64,000 nucleotides of DNA from Streptomyces sp. NBC_00513 (GTDB taxonomy: Bacteria; Actinomycetota; Actinomycetes; Streptomycetales; Streptomycetaceae): the NCBI RefSeq assembly GCF_041431415.1, contig NZ_CP107845.1, positions 1,798,001 through 1,862,000 of the forward strand. Reading direction: 5' to 3'. The notes beneath the pieces are model-generated. The model saw only the letters and a list, made by a program, of their open reading frames with translations. It had not been told where the DNA came from and ran no database searches. Shown here piece after piece: positions 1 to 8,245 of the stretch. Position numbers and translations under genes: made by a program. Position 1 is the first letter of the stretch. Every line of letters begins with the position of its first letter.

Positions 1-996
1 CCGGCGTTCCGGGTCCCGCAGGAGGGCGATGGCACCTGCGGCCAGGGAGTCGGCGTCCTCGTTGGTGAAGAGGTCGCCCGCGCCTCCCTGGTCCAGTACC
101 TGCGCGAAGGCGTCCAGGTCCGAGGCCAGCACCGCGGCCCCGGCCGAGAGGGCCTCGACGAGGATGATGCCGAAGCTCTCGCCGCCGGTGTTGGGGGCGA
201 CGTACACGTCGACGCTGCGCAGCAGTCGCGCCTTGTCCTCGTCCGAGACCATGCCGAGGAACTCGACGCGGGAGCGGAGGTCGGCCGGCAGCGAGGCCAC
301 GGCTTCCTCCTCGTCGCCGCGGCCGGCCACGAGCAGCCGTACGTCCGGGCAGGCCTCCACGATCTTGGGGAAGGCCGCCATGAGCACGGGCAGGCCCTTG
401 CGGGGCTCGTCGATCCGGCCGATGAAGCCGAGGGTCTGGCCGCCCCACTCGGCCTTGGGTTCGGCCTTGGCGAAGAAGTCCACGTCGACCCCGTTGGGGA
501 TGACGACGGCGTCCCCGCCGAGGTGTTCCACGAGGGTCCGGCGCGCGTACTCGCTCACCGCGATGCGGGCGCTGATCTTCTCCAGCGCCGGCTGGAGGAT
601 CGGGTACGCGGCGATCATCGCGCGCGAGCGGGGGTTGGAGGTGTGGAAGGTGGCCACGATGGGCCCCTGGGCCGCCCAGCAGGACAGCAGGCCGAGGGAC
701 GGTGAGGCGGGTTCGTGGATGTGGATCACGTCGAAGACGCCGTCGTGCAGCCAGCGCCGTACGCGGGCCGCGGACAGGAAGCCGAAGTTCAGCCGGGCCA
801 CCGACCCGTTGTACGGCACCGGGACCGCTCGTCCCGCCGAGACCACGTAGGGCGGCAGCGGGGTCTCGTCGTCCGCGGGGGCCAGTACCGACACCTCGTG
901 GCCGCTGCGGATCAGGTGTTCCGCGAGGTCACGGATGTGGAACTGGACGCCGCCCGGTACGTCCCACGAGTACGGGCACACGATGCCGATCTTCAC
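1..996 (-). CDS. pimA: PimA phosphatidylinositol alpha-mannosyltransferase (3' end beyond the window)
   Basis: GT-B, family GT4 glycosyltransferase that transfers mannose from GDP-mannose to phosphatidylinositol on the inner membrane face, the first step of phosphatidylinositol mannoside synthesis. Visible are the N-terminal GIVCPYSWDVPGGVQ donor/acceptor loop (first 20 residues), an HIHEP segment near residue 90, and the ESFGIILVEALSAG nucleotide-sugar motif near residue 285. 332 residues are present and the C-terminal part, probably about 50 residues, is outside the window. The GTG start overlaps the stop of the preceding acyltransferase (GTGA), indicating translational coupling. The family call is firm; the exact acceptor is inferred from the operon with pgsA. 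Confidence 0.9.
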   Translation of the reverse strand, partial: MKIGIVCPYSWDVPGGVQFHIRDLAEHLIRSGHEVSVLAPADDETPLPPYVVSAGRAVPVPYNGSVARLNFGFLSAARVRRWLHDGVFDVIHIHEPASPSLGLLSCWAAQGPIVATFHTSNPRSRAMIAAYPILQPALEKISARIAVSEYARRTLVEHLGGDAVVIPNGVDVDFFAKAEPKAEWGGQTLGFIGRIDEPRKGLPVLMAAFPKIVEACPDVRLLVAGRGDEEEAVASLPADLRSRVEFLGMVSDEDKARLLRSVDVYVAPNTGGESFGIILVEALSAGAAVLASDLDAFAQVLDQGGAGDLFTNEDADSLAAGAIALLRDPERR

Positions 997-1898
997 TGCG
1001 CGCGTTCCTCCAGGTCGTCCAGCCACAGCCGCTGCAGCATGTGCCAGTCCTCGGGGTGCTCGGCGATCCCCTCGGCGAACACGTCGGCGAGGGCCTGGGT
1101 CATGACGGCCGTCTTCTCGACCCGGGTGCCGTTCTTCGGCACGGCCACCTCGGGGTGGATCCGGCCGAACAACTTCGGGGTGTCCCCGTAGTACAGGGTG
1201 GCCGGGAGCAGCACCGCGCCCGTCTGCTGGGCCAGGAGCGCCGGTCCCGCCGGCATGCGCGCCGTGGAGCCGAAGAAGTCCACCTCGACCCCGGAGGCCG
1301 ACAGGTCCCGGTCGGCGACCAGGCAGACCAGTCCCCCGGAGCGGAGCCGCCGGGCCAGGGTGCCGAAGGCGGCGCCGCCGCTGTGCGGGAGCACCTCCAT
1401 GCCGAGGCTCTCCCGGTAGGCCACGAAGCGGTCGTACAGGCTTTCGGGCTTGAGCCGCTCGGCGACCGTGGTGAGCGGCACGCCGATGTGGCCGGTGGCC
1501 CAGGCGCCGGCGAGGTCCCAGTTCGCGAGGTGCGGCAGGGCGACCACGACCCCGCGTCCGGTGGCCAGCGCCTCGCGCAGGATGTGGTCGTCCTTCATCT
1601 CGACGTCCGTGCCGAACCGCTTCGGGTCCATCGTGGGCAGCCGGAAGGATTCCATCCAGTACCGCATGTACGAGCGCATGCCGGCCCGCGACAGTTCCCG
1701 CAGGGCTTCGGGGGTCGCGTCCGGGACCACCCGGGCCAGGTTCGACTCCAGGCGCAGCACGCTCTTGCCGCGCCGCTTCCAGGCGTAGTCCGCGATCCGG
1801 TGGCCGAGGGCCACCGCCGCGGGCTCGGGGAGCTTCTTCACGCCCGCCCAGCCGAGCCCGTAGAGCCCGTCGACGAGCTTGTCCTGTGCGGCGCCCAT
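993..1898 (-). CDS. Phosphatidylinositol mannoside acyltransferase (LpxL/HtrB family)
   Basis: 301-residue membrane-associated acyltransferase of the LpxL/HtrB fold, equivalent to mycobacterial PatA, which acylates the mannose of PIM1/PIM2 using acyl-CoA. The HX4D catalytic pair is visible as His123 and Asp128 in LPHLANWDLAG, and an RDLSASGVEVDFFG segment carries the second acyltransferase motif. The start ATG overlaps the pgsA stop (ATGA), and its stop overlaps the pimA start, so the three genes look like one translationally coupled operon. The gene between pgsA and pimA occupies the same place in mycobacteria, which supports the assignment. Substrate is inferred from context. Confidence 0.88.
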   Translation of the reverse strand: MGAAQDKLVDGLYGLGWAGVKKLPEPAAVALGHRIADYAWKRRGKSVLRLESNLARVVPDATPEALRELSRAGMRSYMRYWMESFRLPTMDPKRFGTDVEMKDDHILREALATGRGVVVALPHLANWDLAGAWATGHIGVPLTTVAERLKPESLYDRFVAYRESLGMEVLPHSGGAAFGTLARRLRSGGLVCLVADRDLSASGVEVDFFGSTARMPAGPALLAQQTGAVLLPATLYYGDTPKLFGRIHPEVAVPKNGTRVEKTAVMTQALADVFAEGIAEHPEDWHMLQRLWLDDLEERAQ

Positions 1899-2557
1899 CA
1901 GGCGGCCCCGCCTTCGGCCGCTGCCGCGTCGGCCTCCGTGGCCTCGCGGCGCACGGTGACCACCCGCTGGATCAGCGTGACGAGGGAGCCCACCGCGACC
2001 AGCCACAGGGCGATCGGCAGGAGCACCCCGATCCAGGAGGGGACGCCGAAGGTCTGGAGCCCGGACAGGCCGGCCGCGACGAGGGTGATCACCAGGCGCT
2101 CGGCGCGTTCGACGAGCCCGTTGACGGCCACCGGCAACCCGATCGACTCGCCGCGGGCCTTGGTGTAGGAGACCACCTGGCCGCTGGCCAGGCAGAAGAT
2201 CGACACGGCGCAGAGCACGTTGTGGTTCCCGGAGCCCGCGTACCAGAGCGCGAGTCCGCCGAAGATGGCCGCGTCGGCCACCCGGTCGAGCGTCGAGTCG
2301 AGGAACGCCCCCCACCGGCTGGAGACGCCGGCCTGGCGGGCCATGTTCCCGTCGACCAGGTCGGAGAAGACGAAGAGGGTGATGGTGATGGTGCCCCAGA
2401 AGAACTCGCCCCGGGGGAAGAAGACCAGCGCGCCGGCCACCACTCCGGCGGTGCCGATCAGGGTGACGGCGTCCGGGCTCACCCCCCGACGGAGGAGAAA
2501 TGCGGCGAACGGCGTGAGAACACGCGTGAAGAATGCACGCGCGTACTTGTTCAGCAT
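1898..2557 (-). CDS. pgsA: CDP-alcohol phosphatidyltransferase, phosphatidylinositol phosphate synthase
   Basis: 219-residue integral membrane enzyme that condenses CDP-diacylglycerol with inositol phosphate to make phosphatidylinositol phosphate, the lipid that PimA later mannosylates. The full CDP-alcohol phosphotransferase signature is present, with the four metal-binding aspartates at positions 66, 69, 87 and 91. Several hydrophobic segments follow, and the C-terminus is Ala/Glu rich. The start was placed at the ATG giving MLNKYARAF, which has a GGAAGG ribosome site close upstream; the reading frame continues further upstream but that part lacks family features. First gene of the PIM operon. 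Confidence 0.9.
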   Translation of the reverse strand: MLNKYARAFFTRVLTPFAAFLLRRGVSPDAVTLIGTAGVVAGALVFFPRGEFFWGTITITLFVFSDLVDGNMARQAGVSSRWGAFLDSTLDRVADAAIFGGLALWYAGSGNHNVLCAVSIFCLASGQVVSYTKARGESIGLPVAVNGLVERAERLVITLVAAGLSGLQTFGVPSWIGVLLPIALWLVAVGSLVTLIQRVVTVRREATEADAAAAEGGAA

Positions 2558-2821
2558 GGCCTTCCCGGAGGGTCGCTGGGCCGCACGGCCACAGCGGCCA
2601 CCGGCTGGCCCATCGTAGCCGGCGCCTCGCGCCCCGGGTGCCGCGCACCCACCGGTTCGCCCCGGACAATCCCCGCGCCGGCTCCACGTCGGCTCCGCGT
2701 CGACCGCTCGTCGTGCTCCGGACGGCTCCGGGTACGACGTATGGACGTGGTGTGACACCGGTGCAAAGCTCGAAGGACCCCGATCACCCTCCTCACCGCG
2801 ACACCGGGAGGCACGAGCATC

Positions 2822-5017
2822 ATGGGAGCCACATCACACCAAGCCGGGGCCGCCGGCAGGGCACTGACGGTCGACCGGCCCACTTCCGTACGGAACGTCG
2901 TGTTGGTCGGCCACAGCGGCGCCGGCAAGACCACGCTGGTCGAGGCCTTGGCGCTGACCGCCGGGGCCGTCAATCGAGCCGGCCGGGTCGAGGACGGCTC
3001 GACCGTCTCCGATCACGACGAGATCGAACATCGTCGCCACCGGTCCGTCCAGCTCTCCCTCGTCCCCGTCGAATGGGGCGGGATCAAGATCAACATCCTG
3101 GACACTCCGGGATACGCCGACTTCGTCGGTGAACTCAGGGCCGGTCTGCGCGCCGCGGACGCGGCCCTTTTCGTCGTCTCGGCCGCCGACGGGATCGACG
3201 GCGCCACCCGCATGGTCTGGGACGAGTGCGAGGCCGTCGGCATGCCCCGGGCCATCGTCGTCACCCACCTGGAGGCGGCCCGGTCCGACTACGCCCAGAT
3301 GACCGGCGTCTGCGGGGAGATCTTCGGCGCCGAGGACCCGGACGCCGTCGTACCGCTCTACCTGCCCCTGCACGGGCCCGCGGGGCCGGACGGGCACGCC
3401 CCCGTCACCGGGCTGCTCGGCCTGCTCTCCCGGCGCGTGTACGACTACGGCTCCGGGGAACGCGTCGAACGCGACCCGGACCCGGCGGAACTCGCCCTCA
3501 TCGACGACGCCCGCTCCCGCCTGATCGAGGGGATCATCGCGGAGAGCGAGGACGAGAGCCTCATGGACCGCTATCTCGGCGGCGAGGACATCGACCTCAA
3601 GACGCTCGTGGACGACCTGGAGCGGGCCGTCGCCCGGGGCACCTTCCACCCCGTGCTGATGGCGGCCCCGGCGGCCGAGGGAGCCCGTCAGGGCCTCGGG
3701 ACGGTGGAACTCCTCGAACTGGTCACCGGCGGCTTCCCCACCCCCGCGGAACGCGCGCCGCTCGCCGTCACCGCCCCCGACGGTTCCGCCCGCCCCCCGG
3801 TCACCTGTGATCCCGAGGGGCCCCTCGTGGCCGAGGTCGTCAAGACCTCCTCCGACCCCTACGTCGGCCGCGTCTCCCTCGTCCGCGTCTTCTCCGGCAC
3901 CCTGCTCCCCGAGGCGACGGTGCACGTGTCCGGCCACGGGCTCGCGGACCGCGGGCACGAGGACCACGACGTGGACGAGCGGACCGGGGCCCTCTCCTCC
4001 CCCTTCGGCAAGCACCAGCGGCCCCTCGGCCGGTGCATCGCCGGCGACCTGGCCTGCGTGGCGAAGCTCACCCACGCCGAGACGGGCGACACCCTCTCCG
4101 CCAAGGACCGGCCCCTCCTGATGGAGCCCTGGTCGATGCCCGATCCCCTGCTGCCCCTCGCCGTCGAGGCCCACGGCAAGGCCGACGAGGACAAGCTCTC
4201 GCAGGCGCTGGCCCGTCTGGTGGCCGAGGACCCGACGCTGCGGCTGGAGCAGAACCCGCACACGCGTCAGCTCGTCCTGTGGTGCCTGGGCGAGGCCCAC
4301 CAGGACCTGGTGCTCGAACGCCTGCGGACCCGCTACGGGGTCCAGGTGGACCCGGTCCCCCACAAGGTCAGCTTGCGCGAGACCTTCGGCGCCGAGGCAA
4401 CCGGCCGCGGTCGCCACGTCAAGCAGTCCGGGGGCCACGGCCAGTTCGCCATCTGCGAGATCCGGGTCGAACCGCTGCCGGCCGGCAGCGGCGTGGAGTT
4501 CGTCGACAAGGTGGTCGGCGGTTCGGTGCCCCGCCAGTTCATCCCGTCCGTGGAGAAGGGCGTACGCGCCCAGGCCGCGCGCGGGGTCGCGGCCGGATAC
4601 CCGCTGGTGGACGTACGGATCACCCTGCTCGACGGCAAGGCGCACTCGGTGGACTCCTCCGACGCCGCCTTCCAGACCGCGGGCGCGCTCGCCCTGCGCG
4701 AGGCCGCCGCCGAGGCGACCATGCACCTCCTGGAGCCCGTCGCGGAACTCGACGTACTGGTGCCCGACGAGTTCGTCGGCCCGGTCATGAGCGACCTCGC
4801 GGGGCGCCGAGGTCGCGTCGTCGGCTCCGACCAGGCCGGGCCGGGTCGGACGCGGGTGCGCGCGGAGATCCCGGAGATCGAGATCGGCCGGTACGCGGTG
4901 GAGTTGCGGTCCGTGTCGCACGGCACGGGCGGGTTCCGTCGCAGCTACGCCCGCCACGAACCCATGCCACCACAATTGGCGGAAAAGATTCGCGAACAGG
5001 CCGAGAAGGGAACGTAG
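2822..5017 (+). CDS. Elongation factor G-like GTPase (EF-G2)
   Basis: 731-residue translational GTPase paralogue with the EF-G domain order. The P-loop GHSGAGKT is at residues 30-37 and the G3 motif DTPG at 94-97. Domain II follows, then the domain IV/V region ending in an EF-G C-terminal fold. The G4 base-specificity motif NKxD of true EF-G is replaced by THLE at about 148-151, as expected for the actinobacterial EF-G2 group rather than for housekeeping FusA. Start ATG has a GGGAGG site 11 bases upstream. It is divergent from pgsA and interrupts what is otherwise a conserved thrS-HIT-pgsA-pimA order. Its role in translation is uncertain. Confidence 0.88.
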   Translation: MGATSHQAGAAGRALTVDRPTSVRNVVLVGHSGAGKTTLVEALALTAGAVNRAGRVEDGSTVSDHDEIEHRRHRSVQLSLVPVEWGGIKINILDTPGYADFVGELRAGLRAADAALFVVSAADGIDGATRMVWDECEAVGMPRAIVVTHLEAARSDYAQMTGVCGEIFGAEDPDAVVPLYLPLHGPAGPDGHAPVTGLLGLLSRRVYDYGSGERVERDPDPAELALIDDARSRLIEGIIAESEDESLMDRYLGGEDIDLKTLVDDLERAVARGTFHPVLMAAPAAEGARQGLGTVELLELVTGGFPTPAERAPLAVTAPDGSARPPVTCDPEGPLVAEVVKTSSDPYVGRVSLVRVFSGTLLPEATVHVSGHGLADRGHEDHDVDERTGALSSPFGKHQRPLGRCIAGDLACVAKLTHAETGDTLSAKDRPLLMEPWSMPDPLLPLAVEAHGKADEDKLSQALARLVAEDPTLRLEQNPHTRQLVLWCLGEAHQDLVLERLRTRYGVQVDPVPHKVSLRETFGAEATGRGRHVKQSGGHGQFAICEIRVEPLPAGSGVEFVDKVVGGSVPRQFIPSVEKGVRAQAARGVAAGYPLVDVRITLLDGKAHSVDSSDAAFQTAGALALREAAAEATMHLLEPVAELDVLVPDEFVGPVMSDLAGRRGRVVGSDQAGPGRTRVRAEIPEIEIGRYAVELRSVSHGTGGFRRSYARHEPMPPQLAEKIREQAEKGT

Positions 5018-5037
5018 TTGACATAGCGCTGCGGCGA

Positions 5038-5067
5038 CCGCCCACCCAACCGGCTTGCGGTGGGCGG
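5038..5067 (+). terminator. Rho-independent-type terminator after EF-G2 gene
   Basis: A 9-bp perfect stem (CCGCCCACC / GGTGGGCGG) with a 12-base loop starts 20 bases after the stop codon and is followed by TATTTCCCTGT. Confidence 0.65.
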
Positions 5068-5187
5068 TATTTCCCTGTCCCATGACCATGGGGCAGGCTG
5101 CGCCGATAGGCTTTTCGGCGGCGCGGGGCAGGACGACGGCAGGCGCGAGCCGGCAGTGGGCACAGGCGCACGGTGATGGGGGCAACG

Positions 5188-6840
5188 GTGGCGGACGACG
5201 GTTTCGACTTCAGGCCCGGGGCGCAGGTTCCGCTCCAGGGAGGCGGTGGGCAGACCGCCGCGACCAACGCACTGGCGTCCGCCGCGTACCGCGACGGCAA
5301 GCTGGAGGAGATCCTCAAGGCCAACAACGACCTCCACGAGTCGAAGGTCAAGGCCCCCAAGATCTCCCTCTTCGAACCCAATCTGGGCGAGGCCTTCTGC
5401 CGCGCGGTCGAGGTGCGCACCCTCGGCGCCGGCCGCAAGCCGCTCATCCAGTCCTTCGGCGCCGACCCGCAGACCGTCGTCGAGCACTGCCTGGCAGCTT
5501 CCCGCATCCGCAAGGAGCGCGACCGCAAGCTGCGCATGATCGTGCTGGTCTGCGGGGTGATCTTCCTGCCCGGGCTGCTGCTGTGGCTGGGCCTCTTCCA
5601 GCTCCGCAAGTCCCTGGGCAAGGGCGAGGGCAAGCGGTCCTGGCTGGTCACCGCCCTGCTCGTGGGCGTCGCCGTCGTGGTGGCGGTGTTGATGTTCCGG
5701 TTGCCCTTCACCGGGTTCCTCGGGATATACCTGCGGGCGATGATCATCGCGCCGGCGTTGGGCTGGTTCCTGGCCCGGCGGATCTGCGAGGCCACCGCCG
5801 TCGACATGCGTTCCCGCTGGGACGGACTGCTGGGCGGCGGGGGCGTCGCCGCCAAGATCCCCGAGGCGGTGCCGGGCAACCCCGACGAGAAGGCCCGTGA
5901 GGACCTGCGCCACCAACTGGCGAAGCTCACCGCCGAGGACCGCAGCAACTCCGCCTTCTACGCCGGTCCCAAGGGGATCCTCGGCATGGGCACCCGCTGG
6001 GGCAGCTGGCAGATGGCCGAGGAGCTGACCCCGAGGACCGAGGGCGCCGACATCCACCCCTTCCGCAGCTGGGACGTCATACGCGCGATCGACACCCAGC
6101 TCCGCAAGCTGGAGCGCGGCCCGCTGCACACGGGGGGCTTCCCGACCGCGTCGATCCAGCACTGGATCGTCACCCCGATCGGCGAGGGCGCGGCCGAGGT
6201 GGCCCGGCCCACCGGCGAGGACGTGGACACCTTCCTGGTGAAGCCGCACGAGATCACCCGGATCTGCAACGAGCAGCAGTTCAGCGCCGGCAACCGGCAC
6301 TATCTGGGCATCCAGTACCCGCTCTGGGACGGGCAGCTCGTCATCACGATGCTGGTGACGGTCACGGTGCTCTACAAGACCCTGCGGGTGGACGTCACCG
6401 CCCACGCCCTGGGTCCCGTGCACGGTCTGTTCACCACGAAGTCCGCGCCCAAGACGGTGGAGGTGGCCAAGTCCGTCCGCTTCTGGGAGACGGTGGAGCG
6501 ACAGCTCCCGCTGGTGGACGCGACGGAGGTCGTCCGTCTGGCCGTGCGTGCCTCGCTGACCTGGTACCCGCCGGTCCTGGAGTACTTCGGCGGCAAGCTG
6601 ATCCTGCCCGAGCCGTTCGGGTTGCGGCACGTGTGGGCCGGTTCGATGTGGCGCCACCGCTTCATGGCGGACGATGCCCTGCGCACCGTGGCCCCAGTCC
6701 TGCGGTCGGTGCACACCGCCGCGTTCAAGGTCCTGGAGGAGAACGGCGTCGACACGGACCGCTTCACCAACCGTTCCTCGATCATGAGCGGCCTGATCCA
6801 GGAGCCGTCGCCGCGCAAGGCGGACGTCTACGACGCGTAG
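5188..6840 (+). CDS. Conserved hypothetical membrane protein
   Basis: About 550-residue protein that I do not recognise functionally. Two hydrophobic regions near residues 117-137 and 152-195 form two to three membrane spans. They separate a short N-terminal cytoplasmic part from a large C-terminal domain of roughly 350 residues with mixed charged and hydrophobic character and no motif I can name. The last residues (PSPRKADVYDA) are hydrophilic. The start is uncertain: GTG 5188 (VADDGFDF) has a GGGGG run just upstream, while GTG 5173 and ATG 5176 are also in frame. Stands alone between EF-G2 and the convergent HIT gene. Confidence 0.75.
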   Translation: MADDGFDFRPGAQVPLQGGGGQTAATNALASAAYRDGKLEEILKANNDLHESKVKAPKISLFEPNLGEAFCRAVEVRTLGAGRKPLIQSFGADPQTVVEHCLAASRIRKERDRKLRMIVLVCGVIFLPGLLLWLGLFQLRKSLGKGEGKRSWLVTALLVGVAVVVAVLMFRLPFTGFLGIYLRAMIIAPALGWFLARRICEATAVDMRSRWDGLLGGGGVAAKIPEAVPGNPDEKAREDLRHQLAKLTAEDRSNSAFYAGPKGILGMGTRWGSWQMAEELTPRTEGADIHPFRSWDVIRAIDTQLRKLERGPLHTGGFPTASIQHWIVTPIGEGAAEVARPTGEDVDTFLVKPHEITRICNEQQFSAGNRHYLGIQYPLWDGQLVITMLVTVTVLYKTLRVDVTAHALGPVHGLFTTKSAPKTVEVAKSVRFWETVERQLPLVDATEVVRLAVRASLTWYPPVLEYFGGKLILPEPFGLRHVWAGSMWRHRFMADDALRTVAPVLRSVHTAAFKVLEENGVDTDRFTNRSSIMSGLIQEPSPRKADVYDA

Positions 6841-6861
6841 GCGCGGACGGTACGACGTGGG

Positions 6862-6903
6862 GGCCGGCCGGTCCGGGGGCGCGCGCCCCCGGACCGGCCG
6901 GCC
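6862..6903. terminator. 42-bp perfect palindrome, bidirectional terminator
   Basis: A perfect inverted repeat of 21 bp per arm with no spacer lies between two convergent genes, 21 bases after one stop and 8 bases from the other. It can terminate transcripts from both sides. Confidence 0.75.
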
Positions 6904-6911
6904 TTCGCGTC

Positions 6912-7472
6912 TCAGTCGGTGGGCCAGGCGTCCGCGAGCATCTGGCGGGTGTCCGCGAGCAGTTGCGGCAGCACCTTGGTGTGGCCGACGACCGGCATGA
7001 AGTTCGTGTCCCCGCCCCAGCGGGGCACGATGTGCTGGTGCAGGTGCGCGGCGATGCCGGCGCCGGCCGCCGCGCCCTGGTTCATGCCGATGTTGAATCC
7101 GTGCGCCCCGGACGCCTTGCGCAGGGCGGTCATGGCCCGCTTGGTCAGGTCGGCGAGCTCGGCGGTCTCGGCGGCGTCGAGTTCCGTGTAGTCGGCGACG
7201 TGCCGGTAGGGGACGACCATCAGGTGGCCACCGTTGTACGGGTACAGGTTGAGCACGGCGTAGACGTGCCGGCCCCGGGCGACCACGAGCCCGTCCTCGT
7301 CCGACATGTCCGGAATCCCGCAGAAGGGACAGCCGTCCCCGGCCTCCGGACCGGTCGGCTTGTTCTCCCCCTGGATGTAGGCCATCCGGTGGGGCGTCCA
7401 CAGACGCTGGAACGCGTCCTGCGTGCCCACACCGATCTGCTGCTCCGGCTCAATCGTCATGGGATGCAGCAT
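6912..7472 (-). CDS. HIT family nucleotide hydrolase/phosphorylase
   Basis: 186-residue histidine-triad protein. The triad HLHQHIVPR is at residues 143-151, with the conserved GFNIGMNQG strand before it and a CPFC metal or redox pair at 48-51. The closest named relatives by architecture are the actinobacterial AP4A phosphorylase/hydrolase-type HIT proteins (mycobacterial Rv2613c type), which lie between thrS and pgsA just as here. Start taken at the upstream ATG (MLHPMTIEPEQQ) because AAGG precedes it; ATG 7460 is an alternative without a ribosome site. Cytoplasmic. The substrate (dinucleoside polyphosphate) is inferred from the family. Confidence 0.88.
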   Translation of the reverse strand: MLHPMTIEPEQQIGVGTQDAFQRLWTPHRMAYIQGENKPTGPEAGDGCPFCGIPDMSDEDGLVVARGRHVYAVLNLYPYNGGHLMVVPYRHVADYTELDAAETAELADLTKRAMTALRKASGAHGFNIGMNQGAAAGAGIAAHLHQHIVPRWGGDTNFMPVVGHTKVLPQLLADTRQMLADAWPTD

Positions 7473-7539
7473 ATGACCTTGCCCCCGCGGGGCGTGTCGC
7501 CGGGGCGAAGACGGGTACCTCCGCCGCGATGCTGGGCAC

Positions 7540-8229
7540 ATGCACCCCGATGTCGAGCCCCGCGACAAGGCCTGGGAACGCCGGACCGAGCTGCCGCTGT
7601 TCTACGCCTCCCTGATCTTCATCGCCGGATACGCGGTGCGCGTCCTCGCCCACAAGGCGGACCACATCTGGCGGGACATCGCCGGGCTGCTGGTCCTGCT
7701 GATGTGGGTCTGCTTCATCGTGGACTACGTGGTCCGGATGGTGCTGAGCCGCGAGAGGCCGCACCGCTTCGTCCGGCTCCACTGGCTGGACACCCTGGTC
7801 GTCATCCTGCCGCTGCTGCGGCCCCTGCGGATGGTCAAGGTCCACGACGCGGTCCAGGCCAGGCAGAACCGCCCGCGCCGCGGGCTGTACGAGCGGGTCA
7901 TCACGTACGCCGGGCTCTCGGCGGTCCTGCTCGGCTTCTCGGGGGCGCTGTGCGTCTACCACGAGGAGCGGCTGATCCCCGGCTCCACGATCCGCACCTT
8001 CGGGGACTCGCTGTGGTGGGTGAGCCAGACGCTGACGACGGTGGGCTACGGGGACATCACCCCGGTGTCCCCGGTGGGCCGGCTGATCGCGGTCGTGATG
8101 ATGGTCTTCGGCGTGGCCCTGCTGGGGGCGGTGACCGGTTCGTTCTCGTCCTGGCTGATCCAGGTATTCCGCCGGGAGGACGAGAAGGAGCCTCCCGGGA
8201 ACGGGAGTTCCCGGGAGACCCCTTCCTGA
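7540..8229 (+). CDS. Potassium channel family protein (2-pore-helix ion channel)
   Basis: 229-residue membrane protein with four to six predicted helices in a voltage-gated-like layout: helices near 20-37, 47-68, 80-100 and 121-140, then a pore loop and a last helix at 180-205. The K+ selectivity filter TVGYGD is at 167-172. An arginine-rich segment (RPLRMVKVHDAVQARQNRPRR) sits before the pore module. The short C-terminus is charged and has no regulatory RCK domain. Transcribed divergently from the HIT gene and convergent with thrS, 16 bp away. The K+ conductance assignment rests on the filter. Confidence 0.88.
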   Translation: MHPDVEPRDKAWERRTELPLFYASLIFIAGYAVRVLAHKADHIWRDIAGLLVLLMWVCFIVDYVVRMVLSRERPHRFVRLHWLDTLVVILPLLRPLRMVKVHDAVQARQNRPRRGLYERVITYAGLSAVLLGFSGALCVYHEERLIPGSTIRTFGDSLWWVSQTLTTVGYGDITPVSPVGRLIAVVMMVFGVALLGAVTGSFSSWLIQVFRREDEKEPPGNGSSRETPS

Positions 8230-8245
8230 CGTGCCGCCGGGTCGG

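Noticed and set aside
2834..5185. 783-codon frame on the minus strand opposite EF-G2
   Set aside because: No recognisable domain; the plus-strand frame contains intact GTPase motifs.
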